Source of the DNA: Helicostylum pulchrum
Taxonomy: Eukaryota > Mucoromycota > Mucoromycetes > Mucorales > Mucoraceae
Direction: 5' to 3'
Assembly: GCA_025677825.1 (NCBI GenBank)
Contig: JAIXMO010000117.1
Coordinates: 1-23,580 of the forward strand
DNA: 23,580 nt
Every line of letters starts with the position of its first letter. The first letter of the stretch is position 1. The notes beneath the pieces were generated by a model. The model did no database searches. It had not been told where the DNA came from and saw only the letters and a program-made list of their open reading frames with translations. The translations under genes and the position numbers were made by a program. Shown here piece after piece: positions 10,060 to 18,358 of this stretch.

Positions 10060-12063
10060 ATTTGACATTTCATATAAAACTTCAGGCTCCATTGATGACA
10101 ATTCAGGATCACATTCCGGACCTTCTCTTCGACTTAATGCATCCGCAATAATGTTGTCCACACCCTTTTTCCATATTAAGGTAGGCTGGTACATTTCTAA
10201 ATCTTGCATCCATCTAACTAATCTTGGAGAAACCTTATTCGATGTATTATAATACTGTAAAGGCCTATGATCAGTGTAGACTTCATACTTTGACCCTTCT
10301 ACAAAACAACGCCAAGTTTTACAAGCAAATAGAATTGCAAGCAATTCTCTTTCTTGACAGGGATAATTTCTTTCTGCAGAGGATAATTTCTTCGAAATAA
10401 AAGCTACAGGCTTCCAATCATTATTAAAGTTAGGATCTTCTTGAAGAAGCACCGCACCTAAGGCGTAATCACTAGAATCACACTCAATCCGAAATGGACG
10501 TGACATATCTGGCATTATCAAAATAGGGGAAGAAGAAATCATAGTCTTGATAGAATCAAAAGCCACTTGACACGCATCAGACCAGCATATAATTCGATTT
10601 TTTGGACCCACACCTTTTGTCAAATCTGTTATTACCGAAGCGACATCTGCAAAGTTAGGCATATATGAAGAATAGTACTGACATAAACCCATGAATTTAC
10701 GAACATCTTGAACTGTTTTAGGCACCGGCCAAGATACAATAGCCTCCACCTTTTTCTTGGAAGGTTTAGTACCCTTACCCGCAACAATGTCATGACCCAG
10801 AAATGTAATTTCTTTACGATTGAACATACATTTGGCTTTCGATACTACTAAACCCGCCTCTTCAAGTTTCTTAAATACCATATTTAAATGCTTTTTATGC
10901 AAGTTGATATCATTACCTTTTGTATAAATGAGACAATCATCAATATAACAAATTACAAAATCGTCAATATAATCTTTGAGAACATCATTCATTAAAAACA
11001 TCCACCGACTACCAGAATTCTTTAAACCCATACTCATTACTGACCACGCAAATTGACCATATCTTGTATTAATAGCGCTTTTCAATGAGTCTGCAGGAGT
11101 GAGTCTTTGTTGCCAGAAACTACTAGTTAAATCAATAGAACTCATGAACATGGCACCATGCAATTGTTCCAAACATTCATCAATCCTTGGCAATGGAACA
11201 CGTTGAGCAATAGTTTTGGCATTTAACGCTCGATAATCGCACACCATACGTAGAGTACCATTCGGCTTTTTCACAAACAACACAGGACTACCCCATTCCG
11301 AAACACATGGTTCTATAAACCCTTTGTTTAACAGGTCATCCAGTTGTCGTCTCAATTCTTTCAGTTCTAAAGGACTCATTCTATATGGTGCTTTAGATAT
11401 AGGCTTTGCATCAGGTTCCAGTTCGATCATATCACCATCAGTTCTTCTAATTGGAGGCAATGTATCCAGAGTACCTTTAAAAACGGAAGGATAAGCTTTG
11501 GCAAATTCATCACACCATTCTTGATTTTCTCTCTCTTGGACAGTTAATGCTATTTTAGTATCAGTATCCGATATATTTATATTATTTACATCAAGAATAT
11601 TATAAATCTCTTTTGCAGATACCAAAAAACATTCTTCCACCTGGTTTTTTCTTAATAAACGATCAAATTGTCGAGCAGAAATAATAAAATCACAATCATC
11701 AACTTCCTCTGAATTGATGTTGCGATCATCCATGCCTAAATCTATTTCATCCACAGTCTCATCATCAGCATTTTCTACTTCAACCATTTTCTGTTGCGTA
11801 ACTTGCAGATCGACTTTTCTTGGATGAATAACGGTTGTGGTACCATCAAACAGTTTTATTTTCCACGAGCTATTAAACCAATCTGGAATAGGCTGTACCT
11901 GCCGCAACCAAGCATTACCCAAAATCAAATCGAATTTTGTATCAAATACATAAGCTTGCATATCATCAACGTAATTTCCCAGTTTGATAGAAAATGTAGC
12001 AATAGTCGATATTTTAGATTGATGACCATCTGCAGTTTCCACCGTTTGACCTTGTATGTTATC
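10060..12063 (-). pseudogene. Gypsy-2 pol: protease C-part, RT and RNase H (no integrase)
   Basis: Second half of the Gypsy-2 polyprotein. The native frame begins just after the solo LTR; an upstream ATG at 12144 lies in that LTR and is not the true start. Counting from 12144: protease C-terminal part with LILGNAWL near 73-80; acidic linker 121-150; reverse transcriptase about 250-450 with YIDD at 400-403 (CYIDDCLIYTKG); RNase H about 550-672 (IECDSSD near 553, QERELLAILFA near 597, YTDHRPLQYY near 623). The frame leaves Gypsy sequence after YEMSN near residue 695 and ends in the inverted LTR fragment. No integrase domain follows, so this copy could not integrate with its own enzyme. Confidence 0.92.
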
Positions 12064-12484
12064 TGTGGAATCTGAGCTATGAAATAGTAAAGATTCAAAA
12101 ATAAAATAAAAACACAAAAGATACAAGAAAGTAATCAGTCGCAAAAGCAGATAAAAGTTTTATTTACGTGAAAAAGGTAGAGGTTTATATAGCTTTTTCA
12201 TGTCTGAGTTTACAGATAAAATAAGTGTGTTTGTGCCACGCTAAAGTGCCACACTTTCCATATCTAATTTCCTGCCGTGATTATATAATCCAGTCTTTCG
12301 GACAAGACATGCAATTATAGAAATCCTCTAATCCTGTATCCAGACATCAGTTATTACTGGGCGATGTTGATAAGGCTTAGTTAAAATAAATATGTATTAG
12401 TCATAATGGTTAAAGTTGTGAGATAATCAAGTATGTGTAAATATATATGAGAATATATATCTGTATATATGCTTGATCACATCA
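12064..12484 (-). mobile_element. Solo LTR (421 bp) inserted in the Gypsy-2 protease
   Basis: Minus strand starts TGATGTGATC and ends GATTCCACA (TG...CA). Flanked by the direct repeat TTATC at 12059-12063 and 12485-12489. Removing 426 bp joins the two protease fragments in frame. It contains a TATA box (TATATAAA, near 12186-12193) and an AATAAA signal (near 12158-12163) in the minus orientation, as expected for an LTR. No internal retroelement sequence remains, so it is a solo LTR; its parent family is not otherwise present in the window. Confidence 0.85.
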
Positions 12485-13725
12485 TTATCCATTTTCGATA
12501 CAACTGATAATAAATTGGGACTGATATAATTTGCAGAGGCTCCTGAATCAATAAGTACCGCACAAGCAGTTCCATTAATAAACGCATCATACAAAGGTAG
12601 TTTCGTTTGAATTTTATCAGCAGATAATAAAAACGCCATATCTTTTTCAATGATATTAGAGTCAATTATTAATGGTTCCACATAAGATTGCGAGGAAGGT
12701 AGTACACAATATAAATAGTGTGAGAAATCATCAGAAGCTTTATTACTTATATTATTATTTTCGTAAGAGTCTTCATAAGAATCTTCCATGTAGTGAATAT
12801 CATTTATACGAGGACTAGAACAATCTTTAGCAATATGACCAAATCCTTTGCAATTGTAACATTTGATAGAGTTACTACGACTCTGATGAGATGATTGATT
12901 GCGAGTGTCACCACTACCAGATGTGCTACCACGAGATTGAACAAAACCACCTCTAGAATAGTTACGATGATAAGAACCTCTAGAATATCCACGAAACGCT
13001 CCTCTATTAGATCCACGATAACCACCACGAAAAGAACGAACAGCATTCAGAAACTCCCGTTTTTCAGCAACTGATAAATCCATAGGATCATCCGCCTCCT
13101 CTTGATTAGATGATCGATTGTGTTGCCTAGTAGGAATACCTTCTTCTCGATTACCTTCATAAATATAAGCAGCCTTGAGTACTTCAGATAAGACCGGAAA
13201 CTCCATGTTGGTAACGTCTTTGATATGAATACGCGCTTGATGATCCTTCAAGCCCGCCAAAAATTTATCAACTGCTTCATCATCAGTCATTGCTGGAATA
13301 CTTAATTTGATTGATAAAAAGTCCTTCACATAATTGCTGATTGTTGTCGATTGTCTTAAGGCGCGAATTCTATCTCTTGCCAATGAAACATAGTTCTCTG
13401 GTTTAAAGAAAGATAAAAGTTCACGACGAAATGATAACCAATCCATGGGTGCTTTCTCTTGTACTCTGAGGTTAGAATACCAAACGCGAGCAGATCCTGA
13501 AAGTAAAGCTACAGCAAGTTGACATTTCTTTGTATCCGAATAATCCTTTAGGTTGGAATAATCATCGATTGCTTGAATCCATGCATCAATAATATGAGCA
13601 TCCCGAGAGCCATCATACCTGCTTGGTTTTTCAATAAAGTCAAAATCTTTTTTGTTTGTTGCAGATATAGCTGCTACTTCAGCTAATAGTTCAGCAATAC
13701 GAATTAGATCACTGTTGTTGAGAAC
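12485..13725 (-). pseudogene. Gypsy-2 gag (capsid, RGG region, zinc knuckle) and protease N-part
   Basis: Open frame from 13725 downward, with no need for the internal ATG at 13446. The capsid region contains RYDGSRDAHIIDAWIQA and LLSGSARVWYSN, then DDEAVDKFLAGLKD. An Arg/Gly-rich stretch follows (repeated RGG/RGS/RGY units, about 12930-13030). The zinc knuckle CYNCKGFGHIAKDC (CX2CX4HX4C) lies near 12820-12861 and the protease active site LIDSGA near 12544-12555. The protease is interrupted by the solo LTR at 12484 and resumes at 12063. The RGG-rich segment is not present in Gypsy-1, whose gag is Asn-rich at the same place. Together with 13709-13948 it formed one gag reading frame, now broken. 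Confidence 0.88.
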
Positions 13726-13948
13726 TCATTAAATGCGGAAAATGTTTCGATATAAACTGGTTGACTAGTTGATTCCAGTATGCTTCTCTTTTAGTTGTTG
13801 ATTTTAATCTTTCTTCAGGGCTGATAATATCCTTTGATCTTAAACTATTAAATTTTTCAATATCTTCGCTATCACTAAGAACTGCGAATATTCTTTCTTC
13901 TATTTCAAATCTGTTCTTTGTTTTTTCTAATTCTGAGGTCTGTTCCAT
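13709..13948 (-). pseudogene. Gypsy-2 gag N-terminus, separated by a frameshift
   Basis: ATG at 13946-13948, 53 bp after the LTR. Encodes 79 residues, polar and charged with a Gln-rich end (HLMSSQQQ), stopping at TGA 13709-13711. The rest of gag is open in another frame from 13725 downward, so a single-base loss (or two-base gain) lies within 13709-13725. In Gypsy-1 the corresponding N-terminal region and capsid are in one frame, supporting a damaged gag rather than two genes. Confidence 0.8.
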
Positions 13949-13985
13949 AAATTACTTGTTTATCTTTATTTAAACGATTACTTGA

Positions 13986-13999
13986 ATCTGGTGCTACCA
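13986..13999 (-). promoter_or_regulatory. Gypsy-2 primer binding site
   Basis: Minus-strand TGGTAGCACCAGAT, 2 nt from the end of the LTR at 14002. Same bases and spacing as in Gypsy-1, which marks the LTR boundary and the shared primer tRNA. Confidence 0.65.
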
Positions 14000-14001
14000 A
14001 A

Positions 14002-14156
14002 TGTCGTGCTCTCGCTATAGTTATAAGGACTATATAAGTGAAGTATAATATATAGTAGTTTACGTTAAGCGAATAAAAAGATGATCTTTATTTATTTTGA
14101 ATACAATTAATATTTATAATATAATTTAGGTTACACTTGTGTCTGAGAACCTGACA
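14002..14156 (-). repeat. Gypsy-2 5' LTR (155 bp)
   Basis: Minus strand begins TGTCAGGTTCTC and ends GAGCACGACA, followed 2 nt later by the PBS. The U3-side 115 bp recur inverted and identical at 9945-10059. It contains AATAAATAAAG, a possible poly(A) signal. CTAT follows at 14157-14160. It differs in sequence from the Gypsy-1 LTR apart from the terminal TGTC/CACGACA. Confidence 0.82.
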
Positions 14157-14167
14157 CTATTGTGTGT

Positions 14168-14865
14168 TGTTACGCGCTGTGTTTTTCATACTCATCAAAC
14201 TCTTATTTACACTACTATTTTATTCAATTTATCTTTCTTGGTGCTGACACTTTGTTACACACCGTCTTTAATTTCCTCTTGTTACACTATTTTGGTGAGC
14301 TATGTTCATTGAAGAGCTATCCTCTTTAACAAGGATTGTCTTTTAAACTTTAACTTAAAAATAATACCTTTTTTGTAATAATCTAAAATAATATAAATAA
14401 CCATCAAAAAATCATACTCTAATAAAAATCAATTCACCTTTTGTAAACAACTTTATCTTATACTTCTCTTAACTTATAAATGACCTTTAAATTAGCTCTT
14501 TTATTTTATCTTTACTTTATATTTAATTTTGTTCCTGAATTCCCTTGGATCTTACTTTCCATTGTATCTTTTTACCAAAACTCTTTATTTACTTATTTAC
14601 CTAAGTCGTTCTACTTATAAAACAGGAACTGGTGCTCACTTAAAACTTACTATTACCTTTTATCTTTTATTTTATTTCTCTACCACATACCAAATTCTAA
14701 CACGTGGTGCTCACTAACAGGGTATTTCATTACATATATCTTTGGTACAACTCTATTTCAAGAACTTTACTTTACTGTTTGGGTCGAATTTTCTGCAAAA
14801 TTTCTACCTTTGAACAACTACTACTTTTAACAACTTATTTACAAATTTATTTCAAATCACCGCTA
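14168..14865 (+). mobile_element. Gypsy-3 candidate 5' LTR and leader
   Basis: No gene. TGTTA at 14168 and TAACA at 14698-14702 form matching LTR-like ends. TGGTGCTCACT at 14705-14715 follows after 2 nt, the same spacing as the PBS in Gypsy-1 and Gypsy-2, and a TATAAAA box lies at 14616-14622. The gag ATG is at 14866. The same 11-mer TGGTGCTCACT also occurs at 14630-14640, so the exact LTR end is uncertain. Alternative TGTTA starts lie near 14254 and 14280. No second LTR is available for comparison. The rest is T/C-rich with no other feature seen. Confidence 0.5.
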
Positions 14866-16015
14866 ATGAACGATCAAGCTGTGTTGGCAAACCACCATTC
14901 ATCTAACTTAACTATTAATCAAGCTGAATCCCACTCTGGTTATCTTTACCCATCAAGAAAAATGACTTTAATTGAATTTTCTGGTGCTGAAGGTGAAGAT
15001 TTCCGCAACTTTGAAGAAGCATTGGAGTCTTACTTTGCTATGCATAATATTATGGCTGACTCTCGCAAACTTCTTATTTTACGCGCGCAACTTCGTAGAA
15101 CTGCTAAGAACTTCTTTGAACGAAGACTTGCCCGTGAACCTGTCTTGGAACCAGGACTTACCTACCAAGAGGCCATTGATATTCTCAAGGTTGAATACGT
15201 GACTCCTGAATTAATCACTCGATATACTATTGGCTTTAACTTGCTCTCTCAAGGAAAGGAAGAACATCCTAAAACATTTTTGGGTCGCTTACAAGAAGCT
15301 GCTCAACTAGCTGAACTGGAAGATGCTGAACAACAAATCAAAATCCGTTTTCAAGTTGGTCTCTTACCTGAAATCCGAAAGTTCTGTGTCTTAAACTCTG
15401 CTGTCTCTTTTAACGATTACTTAACTAAGGCAGAAGGCTGGTGGAACGCTGAGAAACCTCGCTCTATCTCTATTAAGAACAGTCCTTTTGCTCCTCGTGA
15501 TATCGATAACACTTTTGTCTCTGAATATGCTACTAAACCGAATCTATCTTTTAATAATCTTTCTTCTGGTTCTGAATTTTCTGTTCTGGATGTTTCTAGT
15601 CAACTGAATACTGCATTAGCCAATTTGGGAACTAATCGTGATGCATTGAAGCAAGTGATTGCCTCTTTGCAAACGTTAGAGTTAAACCATATGGAAAATC
15701 AGAATACAGTGACTGGATCCCCCCTAAACATGTCAAATCAAACTGAGAATTTAGATATTAAAGAAATGATCAGGGAAATTATGCAGGAAGAGTTCAAAAG
15801 ACAAAGCAATAACAATAATTCCTCTTACCGAAGAAACAACTCTAATTATGAAAATCGTCGTTACAACAATGATTACAACTATGAACGTCGCAATGATTAT
15901 TCTCGTGGAAATGATGGTCGTAACTATAACAACAACAATTCCAACCAAAGAAACAATAATCAAAATAATTATGATAACGGTAACGGTAATAATAACCAGA
16001 GAAATGATAATCAAT
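14866..16015 (+). pseudogene. Gypsy-3 gag, N-terminal part
   Basis: ATG at 14866 (MNDQAVLANHHSS) is the first Met in a long open frame and precedes the conserved part. About 383 residues: capsid-like domain roughly 35-210, with IEFSGAEGEDFRNFEEALES near 36, helices and AEGWWNAEKP near 190; a middle linker; and an Asn/Arg-rich basic tail from about 305 that could bind RNA. No CCHC zinc knuckle is visible, unlike Gypsy-1 and Gypsy-2. The frame is closed at 16018-16020 only because an LTR-like segment is inserted at 16016; gag continues at 16511. Confidence 0.85.
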
Positions 16016-16505
16016 TATGATATTTAAAGAATAAATATCAAAAATAAAAAATTAAACAGAAAGATTATCAGACTTGAAAATGATTGTTCTTTATTTAATG
16101 GAAATTATGGGTCCTTATATATACTTTTCAGAATATAAATAAGACATTTGAAGGAACATTAATTGATGGTGGGAAAAATAAGTGAGTTGATGGTGAGGAA
16201 ATTAAGTGAATATAATGTGGGAAAATATGAATAAATAAGCTTTGAAGACAAAGTGCTTCTTGTATCACTTTTTAGAAGAATAACTGTTTGTAGATTATTG
16301 TACCACTTCAGTACAATGAACTGTTTGTAGGTTATTGTATCACTTGAAGAAATAAACTGTTATACTATATTTCTTCATTAAATTTATATAGTCGATAAGA
16401 AGTATACAGATCCAAATACCAAATAGATAATATTATATTGTTATATAGCCTTTGTGTATAAAGGTATATCTAAATTATATATCTGTATAGTACGTGAATA
16501 CAACA
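16016..16505 (-). mobile_element. LTR-like insertion (490 bp) in Gypsy-3 gag
   Basis: Flanked by TCAAT at 16011-16015 and 16506-16510, a 5-bp target duplication. Removing 495 bp leaves the gag frame open across the junction. Minus strand starts TGTTGTATTC and ends ATATCATA, so one end lacks a perfect CA (TG...CA would be 16018-16505). Minus-strand TATATATAAGG (near 16111) and AATAAAG (near 16093) fit an LTR promoter and poly(A) signal. Not recognisably related to the solo LTR at 12064. A 33-bp motif with CTGTTTGTAG and TATTGTAYCACTT recurs near 16277 and 16319. Confidence 0.8.
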
Positions 16506-16510
16506 TCAAT

Positions 16511-16828
16511 CAGTCAAAAAACTAATTGGGTCGACTGTAACAACTAAGAATGGTCAGTCGAATACTCCCAACAACTCAAAAAATTCCATTCCCTCTAACT
16601 ATAACAATAATAATAACAACAATAATAACAACAATATCTTACAACTATTTTGGCTGAAGATGAAGAAAGCGAAGAAGAACATGATCTATATGCTGCTGTT
16701 CGTCCTATTCATCCTCCTTTTGTACAAACTGCTAAAATTACAAAACCTTATTCTCGTGCTACCTCATCAAAGATTCTACCAACCCGTAAAGGAAAGGAAA
16801 AAGAATTACCTAATGATAATGTGATTAC
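16511..16828 (+). pseudogene. Gypsy-3 gag C-terminal tail overlapping pol
   Basis: Continuation of gag after the LTR-like insertion. The frame passes through an (AAC/AAT) tract encoding poly-Asn and stays open to a TGA near 16826-16828. The pol frame (-1 relative to gag) opens after the last TAA near 16627 and carries the conserved product, so gag and pol overlap. That fits -1 frameshifting or a one-base indel. The last 60 or so codons of this frame are low-complexity and may not be used. Confidence 0.5.
16600..16635 (+). repeat. AAC/AAT trinucleotide tract
   Basis: Imperfect (AAC/AAT)n encoding Asn residues at the gag-pol junction of Gypsy-3. It lies just before the frame change, so slippage here is one way the gag-pol relation could have altered. 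Confidence 0.7.
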
Positions 16829-16849
16829 TGTTAATGAAGAAATGAATAT
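16650..16849 (+). pseudogene. Gypsy-3 pol N-terminal segment (split by CACTA copy B)
   Basis: Acidic then basic linker (AEDEESEEEHD, later RKGKEKELP) ahead of the protease, in the -1 frame relative to gag. No ATG is needed if it is made by frameshift. It ends at 16849 where the CACTA copy is inserted; the apparent C-terminus TTAK is transposon-encoded. After the element and one TAT are discounted it joins 18359 in the same frame. Confidence 0.75.
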
Positions 16850-18355
16850 CACTACGGCGAAATAAAGCGCTTATCGCTAATCACTGGCGCTTCTGCAAGC
16901 ACTGGAGTGCTTGGGGAAGCGCTGGTGATTAAGAATTGGCAGGTGGAAAAATAAATAATCACTGAGTTTTCAATTTCCGAACTTTAAGCCCAGATTTACT
17001 TTTTTTTTCTCAAAATGAAAAAAAAAAATGCTAGTAAGAACAACTTTCTCGAAAAAAAAAAGAACAAAGCCGTTCGTCCAGCACTGGTGATTAATTTATC
17101 ACTGGTTTTTTTTGCTTCTTTTTGTTATTGTTATTTTAATAGTCCGGTTGACAAAATACTATATATATGAGCTTTTTTTTATGCACCATTACTATTTAAC
17201 TACAACCACTTTAATTTTCTTTTTCTTAATTCTAAATGAATACCAAAATTAACCGCAGTAGTAAAATAACCGCAACTCGCTACTGATTAAATTATTCGAA
17301 ACATCGAGACCTTCACCAAGAATCTTTATTACAATAGACATCGCCCTAGAAATAGAAAGTCACATTAAAGGGCTTTTGGAAATAAAGCCATCTTTTTTTT
17401 TTTTTTTGGAAACAAAACACTTTTTTATTAACTTTTTTTTTTATTACTTTTCCTTTTAATAAAACAAGTAAAAGTTCTTTTTTTTTGAACTTTACATACA
17501 GGCGTTAGCTCTCATGCAGTACTTTCACTCATTCTTTCGAGATCAGGTAATGTCATGTTAGCATTATGAAGACAACTTGTAGTTCTAATACCATATTATT
17601 TTTATCTTAGATATTTATCTGTTACTCGTATCACTACTTGCTATAGGCCCTTTACTTCAGGACTTTTTTTATATACAAAAGTAATTATGTTATTTCTTTA
17701 AACCTTTGTTTCATATTCTGACCTTTTTTTTTTTTTCTAATCCAGGTGCAGGTTTATTCCGCTATGTATACTCTCCTTTTATCTTGTGTTCTCGACGTAG
17801 TTACTGTATACATTAAAGACAATAATGGGTTATAACTTAAACATAACTATTACCCCTCATCTTCTTAATCTTTTAATTATTGTATAGATACTAAAAGACC
17901 ATAACAAACTAGTTTCTTAAACATAATTATACTCTTCCCCGTAATATATATACACTATACACTATAAACAAAATTCACCTGTAAATAATAAAATTCTCGC
18001 TTTTTTTATATATAAATTTTTATTACTAAATGTGCTATCGTTACCGTATGATCGAATAACTATTTTATACAATATTGCCTTCTAATCATCTAATAATCGT
18101 CCAATACCGTCGTAATGCTGTTTTTTTTAATGATTTGCCGATTATGGTTAAAACTGCGATAGTGATAGCTCAAGCACTAGTGACTCCCTCAAGCACTGGT
18201 GACAAGAATTATCACCCGTGACAAATTAATCACCAGTGACAAATCAGTCACTGATGATAGCTATTAATCACTGGTGATAGCAATGATAAATTAATCACCA
18301 GGCGTTAGCACCAGCGATTAATTTAGCACTCCAAGCACTTTATTTCGCCATGGTG
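16850..18355 (-). mobile_element. Non-autonomous CACTA element, copy B (1506 bp)
   Basis: Opposite orientation to copy A. Starts CACTACGGCGAAATAAAG and ends with the complement of CACCATGGCGAAATAAAG. Flanked by TAT at 16847-16849 and 18356-18358, a 3-bp target duplication, and removal restores the pol frame. Read by eye it matches copy A throughout, including positions where both differ from the autonomous element, with differences mainly in homopolymer length. No coding capacity seen. Confidence 0.92.
18165..18320. repeat. Subterminal repeat array of CACTA copy B
   Basis: Mirror image of 7441-7600: repeated CACTGGTGAT/ATCACCAGTG units in both orientations, likely transposase-binding sites. 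Single units also occur at the other end (near 16885, 16925 and 17080-17105). Confidence 0.7.
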
Positions 18356-18358
18356 TAT

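Larger units (their letters stand above)
9945..14156 (-). mobile_element. Gypsy-2: integrase-less Ty3/Gypsy element with inverted LTR ends
   Basis: Reads right to left: 5' LTR 14002-14156, PBS about 13986-13999, gag from 13948, protease, RT, RNase H, then at 10059 an abrupt switch into an inverted copy of the first 115 bp of its own LTR, ending at 9945. Both outer ends therefore are U3 ends reading TGTCAGG inward. CTAT flanks both sides (9941-9944 and 14157-14160). Integrase and a direct-repeat 3' LTR are missing. A 421-bp solo LTR splits the protease and a frameshift breaks gag. Related to Gypsy-1 by PBS, domain order and Pol similarity. Confidence 0.8.

Noticed and set aside
12804..13046. 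Val/Leu-rich minus-strand ORF overlapping Gypsy-2 gag in another frame
   Set aside because: Shadow of the RGG-rich gag region, which has clear domain similarity in its own frame.
14157..14865. tRNA or other host RNA gene as an integration target near the Gypsy junctions
   Set aside because: No cloverleaf-like A and B box arrangement was recognised; the stretch is T/C-rich LTR and leader sequence.
15751..16014. Minus-strand ORF rich in Ile/Val opposite the gag Asn-rich tail
   Set aside because: It is the complement of AAC/AAT repeats; composition artefact without any domain or start context.
16630..16828. Canonical -1 slippery heptamer in the gag-pol overlap
   Set aside because: I read the gag codons through the overlap and found no X XXY YYZ site; frameshifting remains only a possibility.
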